Shown: positions 21,587-30,775 of the stretch, in pieces
How the letters are laid out: every line of letters starts with the position of its first letter
How positions within the stretch are numbered: position 1 is the first letter of the stretch
DNA from: Caulochytrium protostelioides
Lineage: Eukaryota; Chytridiomycota; Caulochytriomycetes; Caulochytriales; Caulochytriaceae
Direction: 5' to 3'
DNA length: 64,000 nucleotides
Assembly (NCBI GenBank): GCA_003615045.1
Contig: ML014122.1
Location: 161,126 to 225,125 of the forward strand
Position numbers and translations under genes: made by a program
The notes under the pieces: generated by a model
What the model saw: only the letters and a program-made list of their open reading frames with translations
What the model was told of the DNA's origin: nothing
Database searches by the model: none

Positions 21587-23797
21587 ATGGCGCCTGCAGG
21601 CGCGCAGCGCGTGTCGAACCGCGTCCTGCTGCCCGAGCACTCGGTCTATTACCAGTGTGCCTGCCAGCACCGCCGTTCCACCTCGACAGCGACGACGGCG
21701 GCGGCGCGCCAGGCGCAGCACACGAAGCGCGAGCGGGACGCGCCTCCGGACGGCGATCATCGCGACGCATCGCCCGCAAGCCGCGACGGGCGTCCCCGTC
21801 CCGTGTCGCCACCGACGCATGCGCGGGGCCTCCCACCGGCCGTGCATGCCGCCGACCAGTGCCCCCCCGCGCCGCCGTCGCGGCTCGGGCTGTGGTCGCT
21901 CTACCAACTGTACTACTGCGCCGCGTGCCGGCGGCTCCACTGCCCGCACTGCACGCAGCGCCACGTGGCGGCATACTACTGCCCGACCTGCCTGTTCGAG
22001 GTGTCCCACGCGTCCATGAAGGCCGAGAAGCACCGCTGCGCGCGCGCCTGCTTCAGCTGCCCGCTGTGCACGAACGTGCTGACGATCGTCGCCGCAACGG
22101 CGAGCGCGGCCGGCGCGCGCTCGTCGGCGTCAGCCTCGGCGTCAGCTTCCATATCAGCCTCCGCACTCGCGGCGTCCACGACCGTCCACACGCTCGTCTG
22201 CGGCGTCTGCCGATGGACGTCGCAGTCGATCGACCTCAACTTCGACCGCCCGACCGGCCTCTCGGCGCAGATGACGCAGGGTGTCCGGCTCGCCCCGGAT
22301 CTCTGCGAATTCGACCATCTCCGCGGCTACTACGACACCCTGCTGCGGCAGCACGCGTCGGCGGCCGAGCGGGGCCGCAGCGGGACGACGCCGGGCGGCG
22401 CCGAGCTAAGCCACCGTCGGCTGCCGTTCACCGCGTCCATGTTCCAGAACCTGCCCGGCCTCGCTGGCCCGTCGGGCGATCGCTCGACCGTCGCGACGGC
22501 GGGCGGCGGCAGCAGCCTGATGGGCAGCAGCAGCAGCAGCAGCAGCGCTCTGCGGCGACGCGACCGCATCCCGCCCTACGAACCCCTCGCGCCGCCGGAC
22601 CCCGCGGACGTCCCCGCGTGGCTGCCGACGCCCCACTTCGAGGACGAGCCGACCGTCAAGGCGCCGGCGCGCGGCGACGCGCGCGGCCTCCCGCTCGGGC
22701 TCCTGCAGCGGACCACGCTGGTGCAGTGCCTCGCGCAGCCGGAGCTGGTGCCGCGGCACACGACCGATCTCCTGCCGCAGCGCATGCGCCTGGCGGCGCG
22801 GTGGACGCACCAGTGCCGCGACTGCGCGGCGCCGCTCCTCCGGCCCGAGGCCAAGGCCTCCGCCGCGGGCCACCGCACCCGCCACGTGGCGCTCAACTGG
22901 CTGCCCCACATTGGCGTGACCCGCGTCGTCGCGCCCGCCGACCGCGCCGCCCGCCCGCCCGATGACGACGACCCCGACGGCGCCCTCGACCCCGCGTCGA
23001 CCGTCGTGCATGCCACCTTCCAGAACCCGACCGACGCGCCCATGACGATCGAGCTGCTGTGCCCCCTGACGGGCGGCGACGGCGGCGACGGCGGCGGCGA
23101 CGGCGGCGGCGCCGTGGCGGGGTCCGGCCCCGCCTGGCCGTGCGAGGTCCAGCTCCCGGCCGCGACCTTCACGTGCGGCGCGTTCACGGCGTCGCCGACC
23201 GCCGCGGCGCCCGACGGCCTCGAGGCGGAGGACCCGTTCGTGCCGTTTCCGGGCGCGCCGTCGATGGGGCAGGGCGCCGAGTCGAGCCAGGCCCGCGCGA
23301 CGCCCGCAGCCCGCGCCGCCGCCCTGCCCTACGGCGTTGTCGCGGCGCACGGGTCCAGCACGACCGTCAAGATCCATGTCCGCCGCCGGCGGCCCACCGC
23401 GTCGCTGCCCCACGGCACCGCCGCCCCGCCGGTGTCAGAGACGGCGCTGGCGCGCCGCCGGCCGCTACACACCGCAGACGCCTGGATCCGCACGGGCGGC
23501 GCAGACGTATGGATCCGTGGCAGCGGGCACCCCGACGCGGCTGCCGCGGCCGTCGCCGACGCCGCCGACGCAGCGGCAGCGGCAGCGGCAGCGGCCATGG
23601 ACGACGAACCCCTGCAGTTCCCGCTGTTTGTGCGGTGCCGCATCGCGGGCCAGCCCGTCCGGTCGCAGGGCAGCGCGCCCGAGCCCCCGGCCCCGGCGCA
23701 CGACGCGGCCGCGCCGCACGAGGTGGCCTTCTGGACCGTGCTCACGGCCTCGCCGGCCTCGCCGCGCCATCCGGCGAGCGAGAGGCCATCATGCTAA
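21587..23797 (+). CDS. DCTN4: Dynactin subunit 4 (p62)
   Basis: This is a 736-residue homologue of dynactin p62, part of the pointed-end complex that caps the Arp1 filament of dynactin, the cofactor of cytoplasmic dynein. Cys-rich zinc-binding motifs typical of p62 occur near the N-terminus: YYQCAC, YYCAACRRLHCPHCTQRH, YYCPTCLFEV and CARACFSCPLCTNVL. Two further family blocks follow: EFDHLRGYYDTLLRQH, and LLPQRMRLAARWTHQCRDC with ALNWLPHIGV. Inserted Ser/Ala/Asp/Gly-rich stretches explain the extra length over animal p62 (about 460). The start at 21587 (MAPAGAQRV) is chosen because conserved Cys motifs begin shortly after it. It is convergent with homoserine kinase, with 65 bp between stops. 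Confidence 0.87.
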   Translation: MAPAGAQRVSNRVLLPEHSVYYQCACQHRRSTSTATTAAARQAQHTKRERDAPPDGDHRDASPASRDGRPRPVSPPTHARGLPPAVHAADQCPPAPPSRLGLWSLYQLYYCAACRRLHCPHCTQRHVAAYYCPTCLFEVSHASMKAEKHRCARACFSCPLCTNVLTIVAATASAAGARSSASASASASISASALAASTTVHTLVCGVCRWTSQSIDLNFDRPTGLSAQMTQGVRLAPDLCEFDHLRGYYDTLLRQHASAAERGRSGTTPGGAELSHRRLPFTASMFQNLPGLAGPSGDRSTVATAGGGSSLMGSSSSSSSALRRRDRIPPYEPLAPPDPADVPAWLPTPHFEDEPTVKAPARGDARGLPLGLLQRTTLVQCLAQPELVPRHTTDLLPQRMRLAARWTHQCRDCAAPLLRPEAKASAAGHRTRHVALNWLPHIGVTRVVAPADRAARPPDDDDPDGALDPASTVVHATFQNPTDAPMTIELLCPLTGGDGGDGGGDGGGAVAGSGPAWPCEVQLPAATFTCGAFTASPTAAAPDGLEAEDPFVPFPGAPSMGQGAESSQARATPAARAAALPYGVVAAHGSSTTVKIHVRRRRPTASLPHGTAAPPVSETALARRRPLHTADAWIRTGGADVWIRGSGHPDAAAAAVADAADAAAAAAAAAMDDEPLQFPLFVRCRIAGQPVRSQGSAPEPPAPAHDAAAPHEVAFWTVLTASPASPRHPASERPSC

Positions 23798-23862
23798 AAC
23801 AACACCCACCAATTATTTATCGTTCGTGAAACGCTTGCTGCGAGGGGATGATGCGCGTGGGC

Positions 23863-24894
23863 TTAGACGGGGAGCGCCGTGACGGTCGCGCCCTCGCGGT
23901 CGAGCGGCAGCACGAGGATCCGTGCGGTAATGGCGTCGCCGGCGGCCGTGCGGCGGGAGGTAAAGAGGTCGGCGATCCGGGCGCCGACGTCGGCGGCGCA
24001 CTCGGGCCGCACGAGCGCGAGCATCGTGGGGCCGGCGCCGCTCATGCAGACGCCGAGCAGGCCCGGGCACGTCTGCGGCGTCAGCGCGAGGATCTCGGCC
24101 ATACCCGGCACCAGCGCCTGGCGGTAGGGCTGGTGGAGGCAGTCGCGCATCGACTCGCTGACGGTCGTGGCGTCGACGGGGCGCTGCCCGAGCGCGTGCG
24201 TCATGACGGTGAGGCGCTGCAGGTTCGCGACGACGTCGCGCTTCGCATACTGCGCGGGCAGCGCCGCGCGGGCCTTCTCGGTCTCGAGCTCGAAGTCGGG
24301 GACGACCGCGACGACCGCGACGTCCTCGGACCACGGCAGCGGCATGACGGTCGCGAGCGGCTCGGAGGGGTAGTCGAGCGTCGCCAGATCCTCGATGCGG
24401 TCGAACGCCGGGATCGCCCAGCGCAGGTAGCTCGCGACGAAGCCGCCGCGGTAGCTCGCGGCCACGTTGTCGGGGTGCCCCTCGATGAGGACCGCGAAGT
24501 CGAGCAGCTGCGCCGGCGTGAGCCCGAGGTCGCCGAGCGTGTTGCCGAGCAGGACGCCCGCGACGACGGCGGTGCCCGAGGACCCGAGGCCGCGGCTCAT
24601 CGGGATCCGGTTCGTGATGGCGAGGGCGTACGACGGCGGCAAGCGGCGGCCGTGGCGAGCGACGAGCGCCGCGGCAACGCGCGTGATCAGATTCGTCGCG
24701 GGGTCCTTCGAAATCGTCTCCGCGCCGTCGCCCGTATACGTGATTGTCACGCCGGGCGACGGCGCCGGGACCGTCACGTCCATCACCATCGGCAGCGCGA
24801 GGCCGAGGCCCAGCACGTCAAAGCCCGGGCCCAGGTTGGCCGTCGAGGCCGGGACGCGGATGCGCCAAGCCTGGACGTCCGGTGCGGCCGCCAT
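23863..24894 (-). CDS. THR1: Homoserine kinase
   Basis: This is a 343-residue GHMP-family kinase that phosphorylates L-homoserine with ATP, the step before threonine synthase in threonine synthesis. The N-terminus RVPASTANLGPGFDVLGLGL is the family signature. The glycine-rich ATP loop PMSRGLGSSGTAV is at about residues 98-110. The blocks IEGHPDNVAASYRGG and LLGVCMSGAGPTMLAL are also family-specific. The length is close to yeast Thr1 (357). The frame is open up to 25065, but the ATG at 24894 places the signature at the usual distance from the start. Two CACGTG boxes and an overlapping Gcn4-type core lie about 190-235 bp upstream. No intron. Confidence 0.95.
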   Translation of the reverse strand: MAAAPDVQAWRIRVPASTANLGPGFDVLGLGLALPMVMDVTVPAPSPGVTITYTGDGAETISKDPATNLITRVAAALVARHGRRLPPSYALAITNRIPMSRGLGSSGTAVVAGVLLGNTLGDLGLTPAQLLDFAVLIEGHPDNVAASYRGGFVASYLRWAIPAFDRIEDLATLDYPSEPLATVMPLPWSEDVAVVAVVPDFELETEKARAALPAQYAKRDVVANLQRLTVMTHALGQRPVDATTVSESMRDCLHQPYRQALVPGMAEILALTPQTCPGLLGVCMSGAGPTMLALVRPECAADVGARIADLFTSRRTAAGDAITARILVLPLDREGATVTALPV

Positions 24895-25087
24895 CGTGAA
24901 CAACGGCGAGACCAGGGAGCGCCGATCGCGTGAGGGTCGGCAGGAACACGGCAGTGGGAATGGACACCCTCCGGGGGAAAGCGGCGTGGACGCAGCAGAC
25001 GACGACGACGACCGGGAAGCGGCGTTATGGATTGACCGAGCGCGCGCGCGCACCTTCTGCGACAAGCATCCTCATGCCGCCTCAAGC

Positions 25088-25130
25088 GAGTCACGTGCAG
25101 CATGGGAGGGCTTCCTGCGTCTCACCACGT
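25088..25130 (-). promoter_or_regulatory. Gcn4-type core overlapping a CACGTG box upstream of homoserine kinase
   Basis: On the minus strand CACGTGACTC places an E-box (25092-25097) directly over a TGACTC core (25088-25093), the half-site recognised by Gcn4/bZIP activators of amino-acid synthesis. A second CACGTG sits at 25125-25130. They lie about 195-235 bp upstream of the homoserine kinase start, a plausible promoter position. Function is inferred from motif and pathway. Confidence 0.4.
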
Positions 25131-25285
25131 GACGCGCCACGCAGGGAGACCCTGGCTCGTCCCGACGCCGCGGCGGTGTCGCATCAAGGCCTCGCAGGGT
25201 CCAAGCACGCCGCCCTCCGCCGCGGGCCCCGAGGACCCACGCCACGGAGGGCCGGCGCGCGCCGACGAATACGCCGCGCCGGTGG

Positions 25286-25321
25286 ATTTTTTCTATTTTC
25301 TATATTATATAGATTTATATG
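25286..25321 (-). terminator. AT-rich island downstream of the 25.5-28.5 kb gene
   Basis: An abrupt run of about 35 bp of A/T (TTTTTTCTATTTTCTATATT and on) in otherwise GC-rich DNA lies about 170 bp past the stop of the minus-strand gene ending at 25492. It is a probable 3'-end processing region rather than a promoter. Confidence 0.35.
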
Positions 25322-25491
25322 TTGCACGACGCGTCGATGAGGCCGGCGTGCTGGGCCACCGCTGCTGCGCGAGACCACTCCCGTCGGCAGGCACGGCGAT
25401 AGCGACCCCCGACCGCGTTCGCCGCGTCGCCGCTTGGTGCCAGCGTGTCCAACATGCGTGGGACGCCCCTCATCCGAATGGTGGAAAGTCA

Positions 25492-28464
25492 CTAGAGCGC
25501 GAGGGACGCGTCGGCGAGCATCGGCTGAGAGGCCAGCAGAGGCTGCGAGAACAGCGGCGACGGATACGCGTTCTCGGGCGCCGGCGGCGACGGCGCCGCC
25601 ATCGCCAGCAGACGCATGAGCGCCATGGACGACGATCCCGACGGCGACGGCGACGGCGACGGCGTCGTGAGCGGCGCGAGGCGCTGCACGACCGCATCGT
25701 TCGACTGCCGCCGGATGACCTGGAGCAGGTGCGCGATCACGGCCGGCGGGATCGCGCTGCTGCGCGGGTAGATGAGCCCGCGCGGCGCCGAGCGCGGCAG
25801 GCGCGCGTCCGCGTGCGGCGGCAGCGGCGGGTGCCGCGCCTGCGCCGCCTGCCACGCGGCCACCCACTCGGCCAGCCGGACCTCGGCCGCGGCGCTGAGC
25901 GGCACGCCGTCGCGCGCGCTCGCCATCATCACGTCCTCGAGCCAGCGCGTGTGCGGCTGCCGCAGCGCCATCGTGAACAGCCGCTCCAGCCGCGCGGCGC
26001 GGACGTCGGCCGTCAGAGCCCCCGGCGAGGACGTCGCGGCCGGCCAGCGGCGGCGCGGGTCGTGCCGGCCGTAGAGCAGGGCTTGCAGCGCCATCTGCCA
26101 GATCTGCGGCGGATCCTCGCCGAAATCCGTGTGCTCGATCACATCGCGCTGCGGCCGGCGCGGCGCCGCGGGGTCGTGCGAGAGCACGCCCGTGGGCCGC
26201 GTCGGGCGGCTCGCCGCCGAGAGGGCCCACTCCGCAAGGGCGAACCAGCCGCGCGTCGACGGCGCCACCGGGCCCGACAGGATCACGCCGATCAGCTGCT
26301 GCGCCGCGCGGTAGTCTCCGTGGCGCAGCTGCACGTGCAGCAACGCTTCCTGCAAGCTGTACTGTTGCTCCGGCAGCCACGAGTCCCAGAGGGACATGTG
26401 GTCTCGTGCTGATGCTGATGCTGATGCTGATGCCGATGCGGCCGTGGCAGGGACGATGCCAGCGGCAGGCGCATGGTGGACCCAAGCCCACAGCCAGGAC
26501 GCCAGGTGAGCCGTCGGCACGACCCGTCGGCCATGCTCTTCCTCGGACGTATATGTAGGCAGGGCGAAGTGCGTCTGCAGCCGTCGCACGCAGAACCATC
26601 GGTTCTTGAACGAAAGACGCAGCGTGCGCGAGCGGCCGAGCGTCGCCATCGCGTTCCAGACCAGCACGTGGGAGGGCGGCGGGCACGTGGCAGGGTCGCA
26701 CTCCCAGCGGACGAGGGCGCTCAGAAACACGTCCCACACGTCCGCCGACTGCGTGAGCAGCGCTAGCACCCACGAGACCGTGTCGTTGAGATGCTCATGG
26801 TCGACGACGAGTCGCTGCCGGTCGTCGTGGGCATGTGGCCATGCCGTCGGCGCAACAGAGGCAGCGGCGACAGGGCCAGCCGCAGCGCCCACAGACCGCG
26901 GCGGGCCATCGAGCGACACCGCCGGCGCTATCGGCGGCATCGGCGTCGCGGAAGCGGAGGCGGAAGCCTGCGCGGGAAGCGGCAGACACGACGGCTGCGA
27001 CGGCGCGGGCAGCAGCGTCTGCATCTCGCGGTGCAGCGATCGGGCAAACGGCACGGCGAAGTCGCGGGCAAACAGCTCGTGGCCGTAGAAGTCGAGCAGG
27101 GCCGCCGCGACCACGGGCGAGCGCCGCGTGTACGGCATCAGCCAGGCGTCCAGCCGGGCCGGCGTCACCGACGGCTGCCGCGCCATCAGCCGGATCGCGC
27201 GCAGGACGAGCATGTGGGCGGGTGGCTTCGCGATGAACGGATACGTGACGGGCACGCGCACGGTGGTCCACGCGTTGCCGGCGGCGGCCGTGCCGCGGCC
27301 GAGCGAGAGCGCAATGGCCATGTCCGACAGGATCTCGTCGAGGCCGTCCACCAGCGTCACCGGCGCCGTCTGGCACGTGGCTTCGATGAGGTCTAGGGCG
27401 CGGTCAAAGAACTCGGGGGGCAGGCCCGCGGCGCCGGCGCTCGCTTCGCCCGCTACCAACGACTGCCGGAAGGCAATGCTGCGGTAATTCATCCACGGTG
27501 GCATGCGGCTATGGTACGCCGTCATCTGAAGAAACGGATGCGAACGATCGTCGCTGCCGTCGTCGACGTGTGACTTGGCCTGGGCCGACGAAGGCGCTGC
27601 TGGAGCCGTTTTGGACCGCGCGAGGGACGCCGAAGCCTGGTTGACCATCGTATCCATCATGGATGCAGCCGCTTCAGTCACATGAGAAGTGTGGGAAGCG
27701 GATGCGGCTGAGCGTTTGACTTCCGCTTCCGCTGTCGTATTGCCCATGGCATTGGCACTGGCACTGGCAGCTGCAGCTGGATTCGCATTGGCATTCGCCT
27801 TCGTATCCGCATCGAGCGAAGGACCGAGAGGGGAGACGGTCAGATTCGCAAGATGGTGTTCCACATTCTCATAAAAGCACTGCATGTCGGCCTGCTGCTG
27901 CTGCGCATGGCTGTTCTCGGTATCGGGCATCCCCACCAGGTACCGCAGCGTGGCCTTCAGCGAGCGTTGAAGTCGCCGCGGCAGCAGATGGAGCCGCGAT
28001 GGGATCGCGCCTGCCAGGAGGCGATGGTGGCGCCGTCGCGTCACCGTCACCGTCGCCGCGTGGGGTCCATCCGTGGCGTCGTCGGGTCCATCTGAAGGCG
28101 TCCGGGCATACGCTTCATCGGGCACGACCTGCATCGGGCTCGCGGCAATGATGACGATCCGGTGCAGCGGATAAGCCGCCGGCGGCGCCGCGCGCGCCGT
28201 ATGCATGCCGCACCGCGACCGAGCCCATGGAAAGCGCACCGGCGAACGGCGCGCGGCGGCGTGGTGCGACGGCGCCGCTGCGGCCGCCGGGAGCGCCGCC
28301 AGGGCCGCCGGGCCCATGCGCCATGCGGGCACCCGCATGAGTCCCGGCGGGCGACGCACGGCGGCCTGCGACGGCGCGGCATCGGAGTGCGCGTGGCGCA
28401 GTCGCGGCGCGACCGCGGCGGCAAAGGTGGACCGCGCGGCCGGGCGGGCGGTCCAGGACGGCAT
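25492..28464 (-). CDS. Unrecognised 990-residue protein, possible mitochondrial helical-repeat protein
   Basis: I do not recognise a family. The N-terminus from the ATG at 28464 (MPSWTARPAARSTFAAAVAP) is rich in Arg, Ser and Ala without acidic residues, like a mitochondrial presequence. An in-frame ATG at 28629 is the alternative. The first half has long Ala/Ser/Asn low-complexity stretches. Conserved-looking helical sequence includes PPEFFDRALDLIEATC, ILSDMAIALSLGRG, PFIAKPPAHMLVLRAIRLMA, LQEALLHVQLRHGDYRAAQQ and MALQALLYGRHD. The spacing of amphipathic helices is compatible with PPR/TPR-type repeats, but I cannot assign motifs confidently. Codon use is normal for the window and the frame is uninterrupted for 3 kb, which supports a real gene. 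A Ser/Ala repeat arises from (GCTGAT)n near 26410. Confidence 0.6.
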   Translation of the reverse strand: MPSWTARPAARSTFAAAVAPRLRHAHSDAAPSQAAVRRPPGLMRVPAWRMGPAALAALPAAAAAPSHHAAARRSPVRFPWARSRCGMHTARAAPPAAYPLHRIVIIAASPMQVVPDEAYARTPSDGPDDATDGPHAATVTVTRRRHHRLLAGAIPSRLHLLPRRLQRSLKATLRYLVGMPDTENSHAQQQQADMQCFYENVEHHLANLTVSPLGPSLDADTKANANANPAAAASASANAMGNTTAEAEVKRSAASASHTSHVTEAAASMMDTMVNQASASLARSKTAPAAPSSAQAKSHVDDGSDDRSHPFLQMTAYHSRMPPWMNYRSIAFRQSLVAGEASAGAAGLPPEFFDRALDLIEATCQTAPVTLVDGLDEILSDMAIALSLGRGTAAAGNAWTTVRVPVTYPFIAKPPAHMLVLRAIRLMARQPSVTPARLDAWLMPYTRRSPVVAAALLDFYGHELFARDFAVPFARSLHREMQTLLPAPSQPSCLPLPAQASASASATPMPPIAPAVSLDGPPRSVGAAAGPVAAASVAPTAWPHAHDDRQRLVVDHEHLNDTVSWVLALLTQSADVWDVFLSALVRWECDPATCPPPSHVLVWNAMATLGRSRTLRLSFKNRWFCVRRLQTHFALPTYTSEEEHGRRVVPTAHLASWLWAWVHHAPAAGIVPATAASASASASASARDHMSLWDSWLPEQQYSLQEALLHVQLRHGDYRAAQQLIGVILSGPVAPSTRGWFALAEWALSAASRPTRPTGVLSHDPAAPRRPQRDVIEHTDFGEDPPQIWQMALQALLYGRHDPRRRWPAATSSPGALTADVRAARLERLFTMALRQPHTRWLEDVMMASARDGVPLSAAAEVRLAEWVAAWQAAQARHPPLPPHADARLPRSAPRGLIYPRSSAIPPAVIAHLLQVIRRQSNDAVVQRLAPLTTPSPSPSPSGSSSMALMRLLAMAAPSPPAPENAYPSPLFSQPLLASQPMLADASLAL

Positions 28465-30775
28465 CTCGTGCCACGTGGGCGCGGCGGGGGCGGCGGCCCG
28501 CCTTACGCGCGAAGCGTCGATGCGCGGGTCCGCTGCATGCAGATGGGGTCGATGAAGGGCGGCGAGCAGCAGAAAGGATCGCGAGCGATCAGCGCATCCG
28601 CAACCACCGCCGACACGGGACGGCGGCAATGGCGGGGGACGGCGGAGATGGATGACTCAGACGACGGCAAGAGCGGCGGTGGCAACGGCGCAACGAGGGT
28701 CGTCAGCGCACCTCATCAAGGGCTTGGGGATCTGTGGTCGGACGGGGGGGTTGGGGCCAGTGAGAGCGCGGGTCAGCAACGCTGATGCGGATGGAGTGAT
28801 CCGATGAGGAGCGTGCGGCGGCTACCTGCGCCAACGTTTGTTTTTGTCGTTGCAGCCCTGGCGTCAAACATGGTTTTTCATCTGACCACGTGCATGACGT
28901 GCCTTGACTCGCATGCCTGCAAGGAGTGGCAGCCATGGCCATGAACTCGCTCCGTCGCGTACGGTCTACGGTGGCCTCTGCCCGGCAGGAAGGCCGTGGC
29001 CGGAACACTCGTGCCCGAAGGCGGGCGGCTGGGCTCTCGAAGGCCCGACTCCGCCGCAGCCACGCCGCACCCTAGTGCTGGGGCCATAAGATTAAAGACC
29101 ACGCCACATGTCGCTGCGCCGGTGGCTGGCGCTTTGGACCGACGATCCGGGCCATGCCCACTGGCTCAGGCACCCCAGCCAGATCCATCGAGACTTTCAT
29201 GATAGCTCCCAATGCTTCGCCCTCTGATCGTCTCGACAGAGCGCTACTCCATACTTGACGGAGACGATGGCCGCGCGGTCGTGGAAAGCCCATCAGCCAT
29301 CAGATACGACTCATCGATACGATGCCCCGTTCTGGCTGGCACCTATCATTAAAACAACTGTCACGGGTGAGAATGTGTCCTCGCTCAGCAGACAGACAGA
29401 GTTGACTGGATCGGCGATGATTCCGTTTGTTGCTTTATTCCTGTGTTGTTCGATGACTGGCCCGACTTCTCTTCTCGTCTCGTGGACGCCTCGGAGGCGC
29501 GTCTCTGGAGCGCGATGGAGCGGAGTTTTGACCGTTGCGAGGAAAGGGCAAGGAGAGCGGCCCGCCGTCGGGCCGCCTCGGACGGCGGCGGCACAGGACG
29601 GCGGGCGGGCGCCGGCCCAGGCTGCTGATCTCCGACGGCCAGCTGCGGCGCCTGGTGCCTGTCCCCGCGGCAGGAAGGGCGCGAGGGCGTCCATGATCGG
29701 CGCGCCTGGCATGCTGGCGACCCCGGCACCCATCGATGCTTCACGGCGTCCAGCCATCGGCGGCGCGCCGCCATCGCCGGGTCCGCACCCGACGGCGACC
29801 ACCCCTCGCGGGCGCCGCGCCATGCGGCGGCTGTCGCCCGCCGTCGATTGCCGGCGAGACCCCCACGGCGCCGCCGGTCCGTGTCGCCGCGCTCGCGGGA
29901 TGCACGAGCGGAGTTCGGCAGCCGCGCGTGATCGGCGCCACACGCGTTTCCGCCGCCGTCCCGCGGCCACGGCGCGGGCGCGGCGGCCGCTACTAGCAAC
30001 AGCCGCCGCCTTCGTCGACGCGCCCGCCCGCGTCATCTGGCTGCTGGAGTCCGGGTTTCCCCCGGGGCATCACGGGTCGCGCAATGACCGCGGCGTCCGA
30101 CGCCAGCGTATTGCGTCTCCCCTTTTTCTCTCGTCGCCGGGGTCGGGGTCGGGTTCCGGTATCCCTGTCAACGGGGCGCCATTCAGGCGGTCTGTGGACG
30201 GCCGCCGGTCGAAGCTCCGCACGAAAACGTCCAGGGCAGGTGGGACACGCGGCGACATCGGCAGCGACGTGAGCGGCGGCGGCAGCTCGACGCCGAGGGC
30301 ACGTGCTCGCGCGATCGCTGCGGGGCTCGCGAGGTGTTCAAGACAAATGCCAAGGGTACGCGGGCCGAGCGCGTCGACGCGAAGGCGAATCAGGCACTCG
30401 ACACGACCGCATCGTCGGCTCATCGCCGAGTCGGAAGAGCGCTCGGCAAGTCACCCGACCATACGAAACGCAAGCTTGACCCCTGCTCACCATCCAGCCA
30501 GCGGCCACGGACACCATCACGCGGCGTCCTGCATAATCCTCAACTTCTCATCCTCATCGACATCTGAGACCGCGTCTCGACATCATGGCGAGCACCACGT
30601 TTGCTGGGTGACGCCGTTCCTGCCTATTGCCGCATGACACGTTTCCAGCGTCGTCGCCCGTGATCCCTGCAACGCGATTGATCCGAGACGGCTGCTCGCG
30701 CCGCGCTACTCTTGTTGGGCATCATCTCACCTCGCAGCGTCGTGCATCGCATCGACGTCGCCTGTCACGCCCACC
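28465..30775. other. Intergenic region 28.5-30.8 kb
   Basis: A 2.3 kb gap between divergent genes. It contains a 460-codon plus-strand frame (29255-30637) and a 241-codon antisense frame over it; both are low-information and I treat them as chance. CACGTG boxes occur at 28887-28892 and 30300-30305, a frequency expected by chance. The last 200 bp before 30776 presumably hold the kinase promoter and leader. Confidence 0.45.

Noticed and set aside
29255-30637. 460-codon plus-strand ORF
   Set aside because: Arg/Pro/Ala-rich, no conserved block, overlapped by similarly long antisense frames; typical chance ORF in GC-rich DNA.
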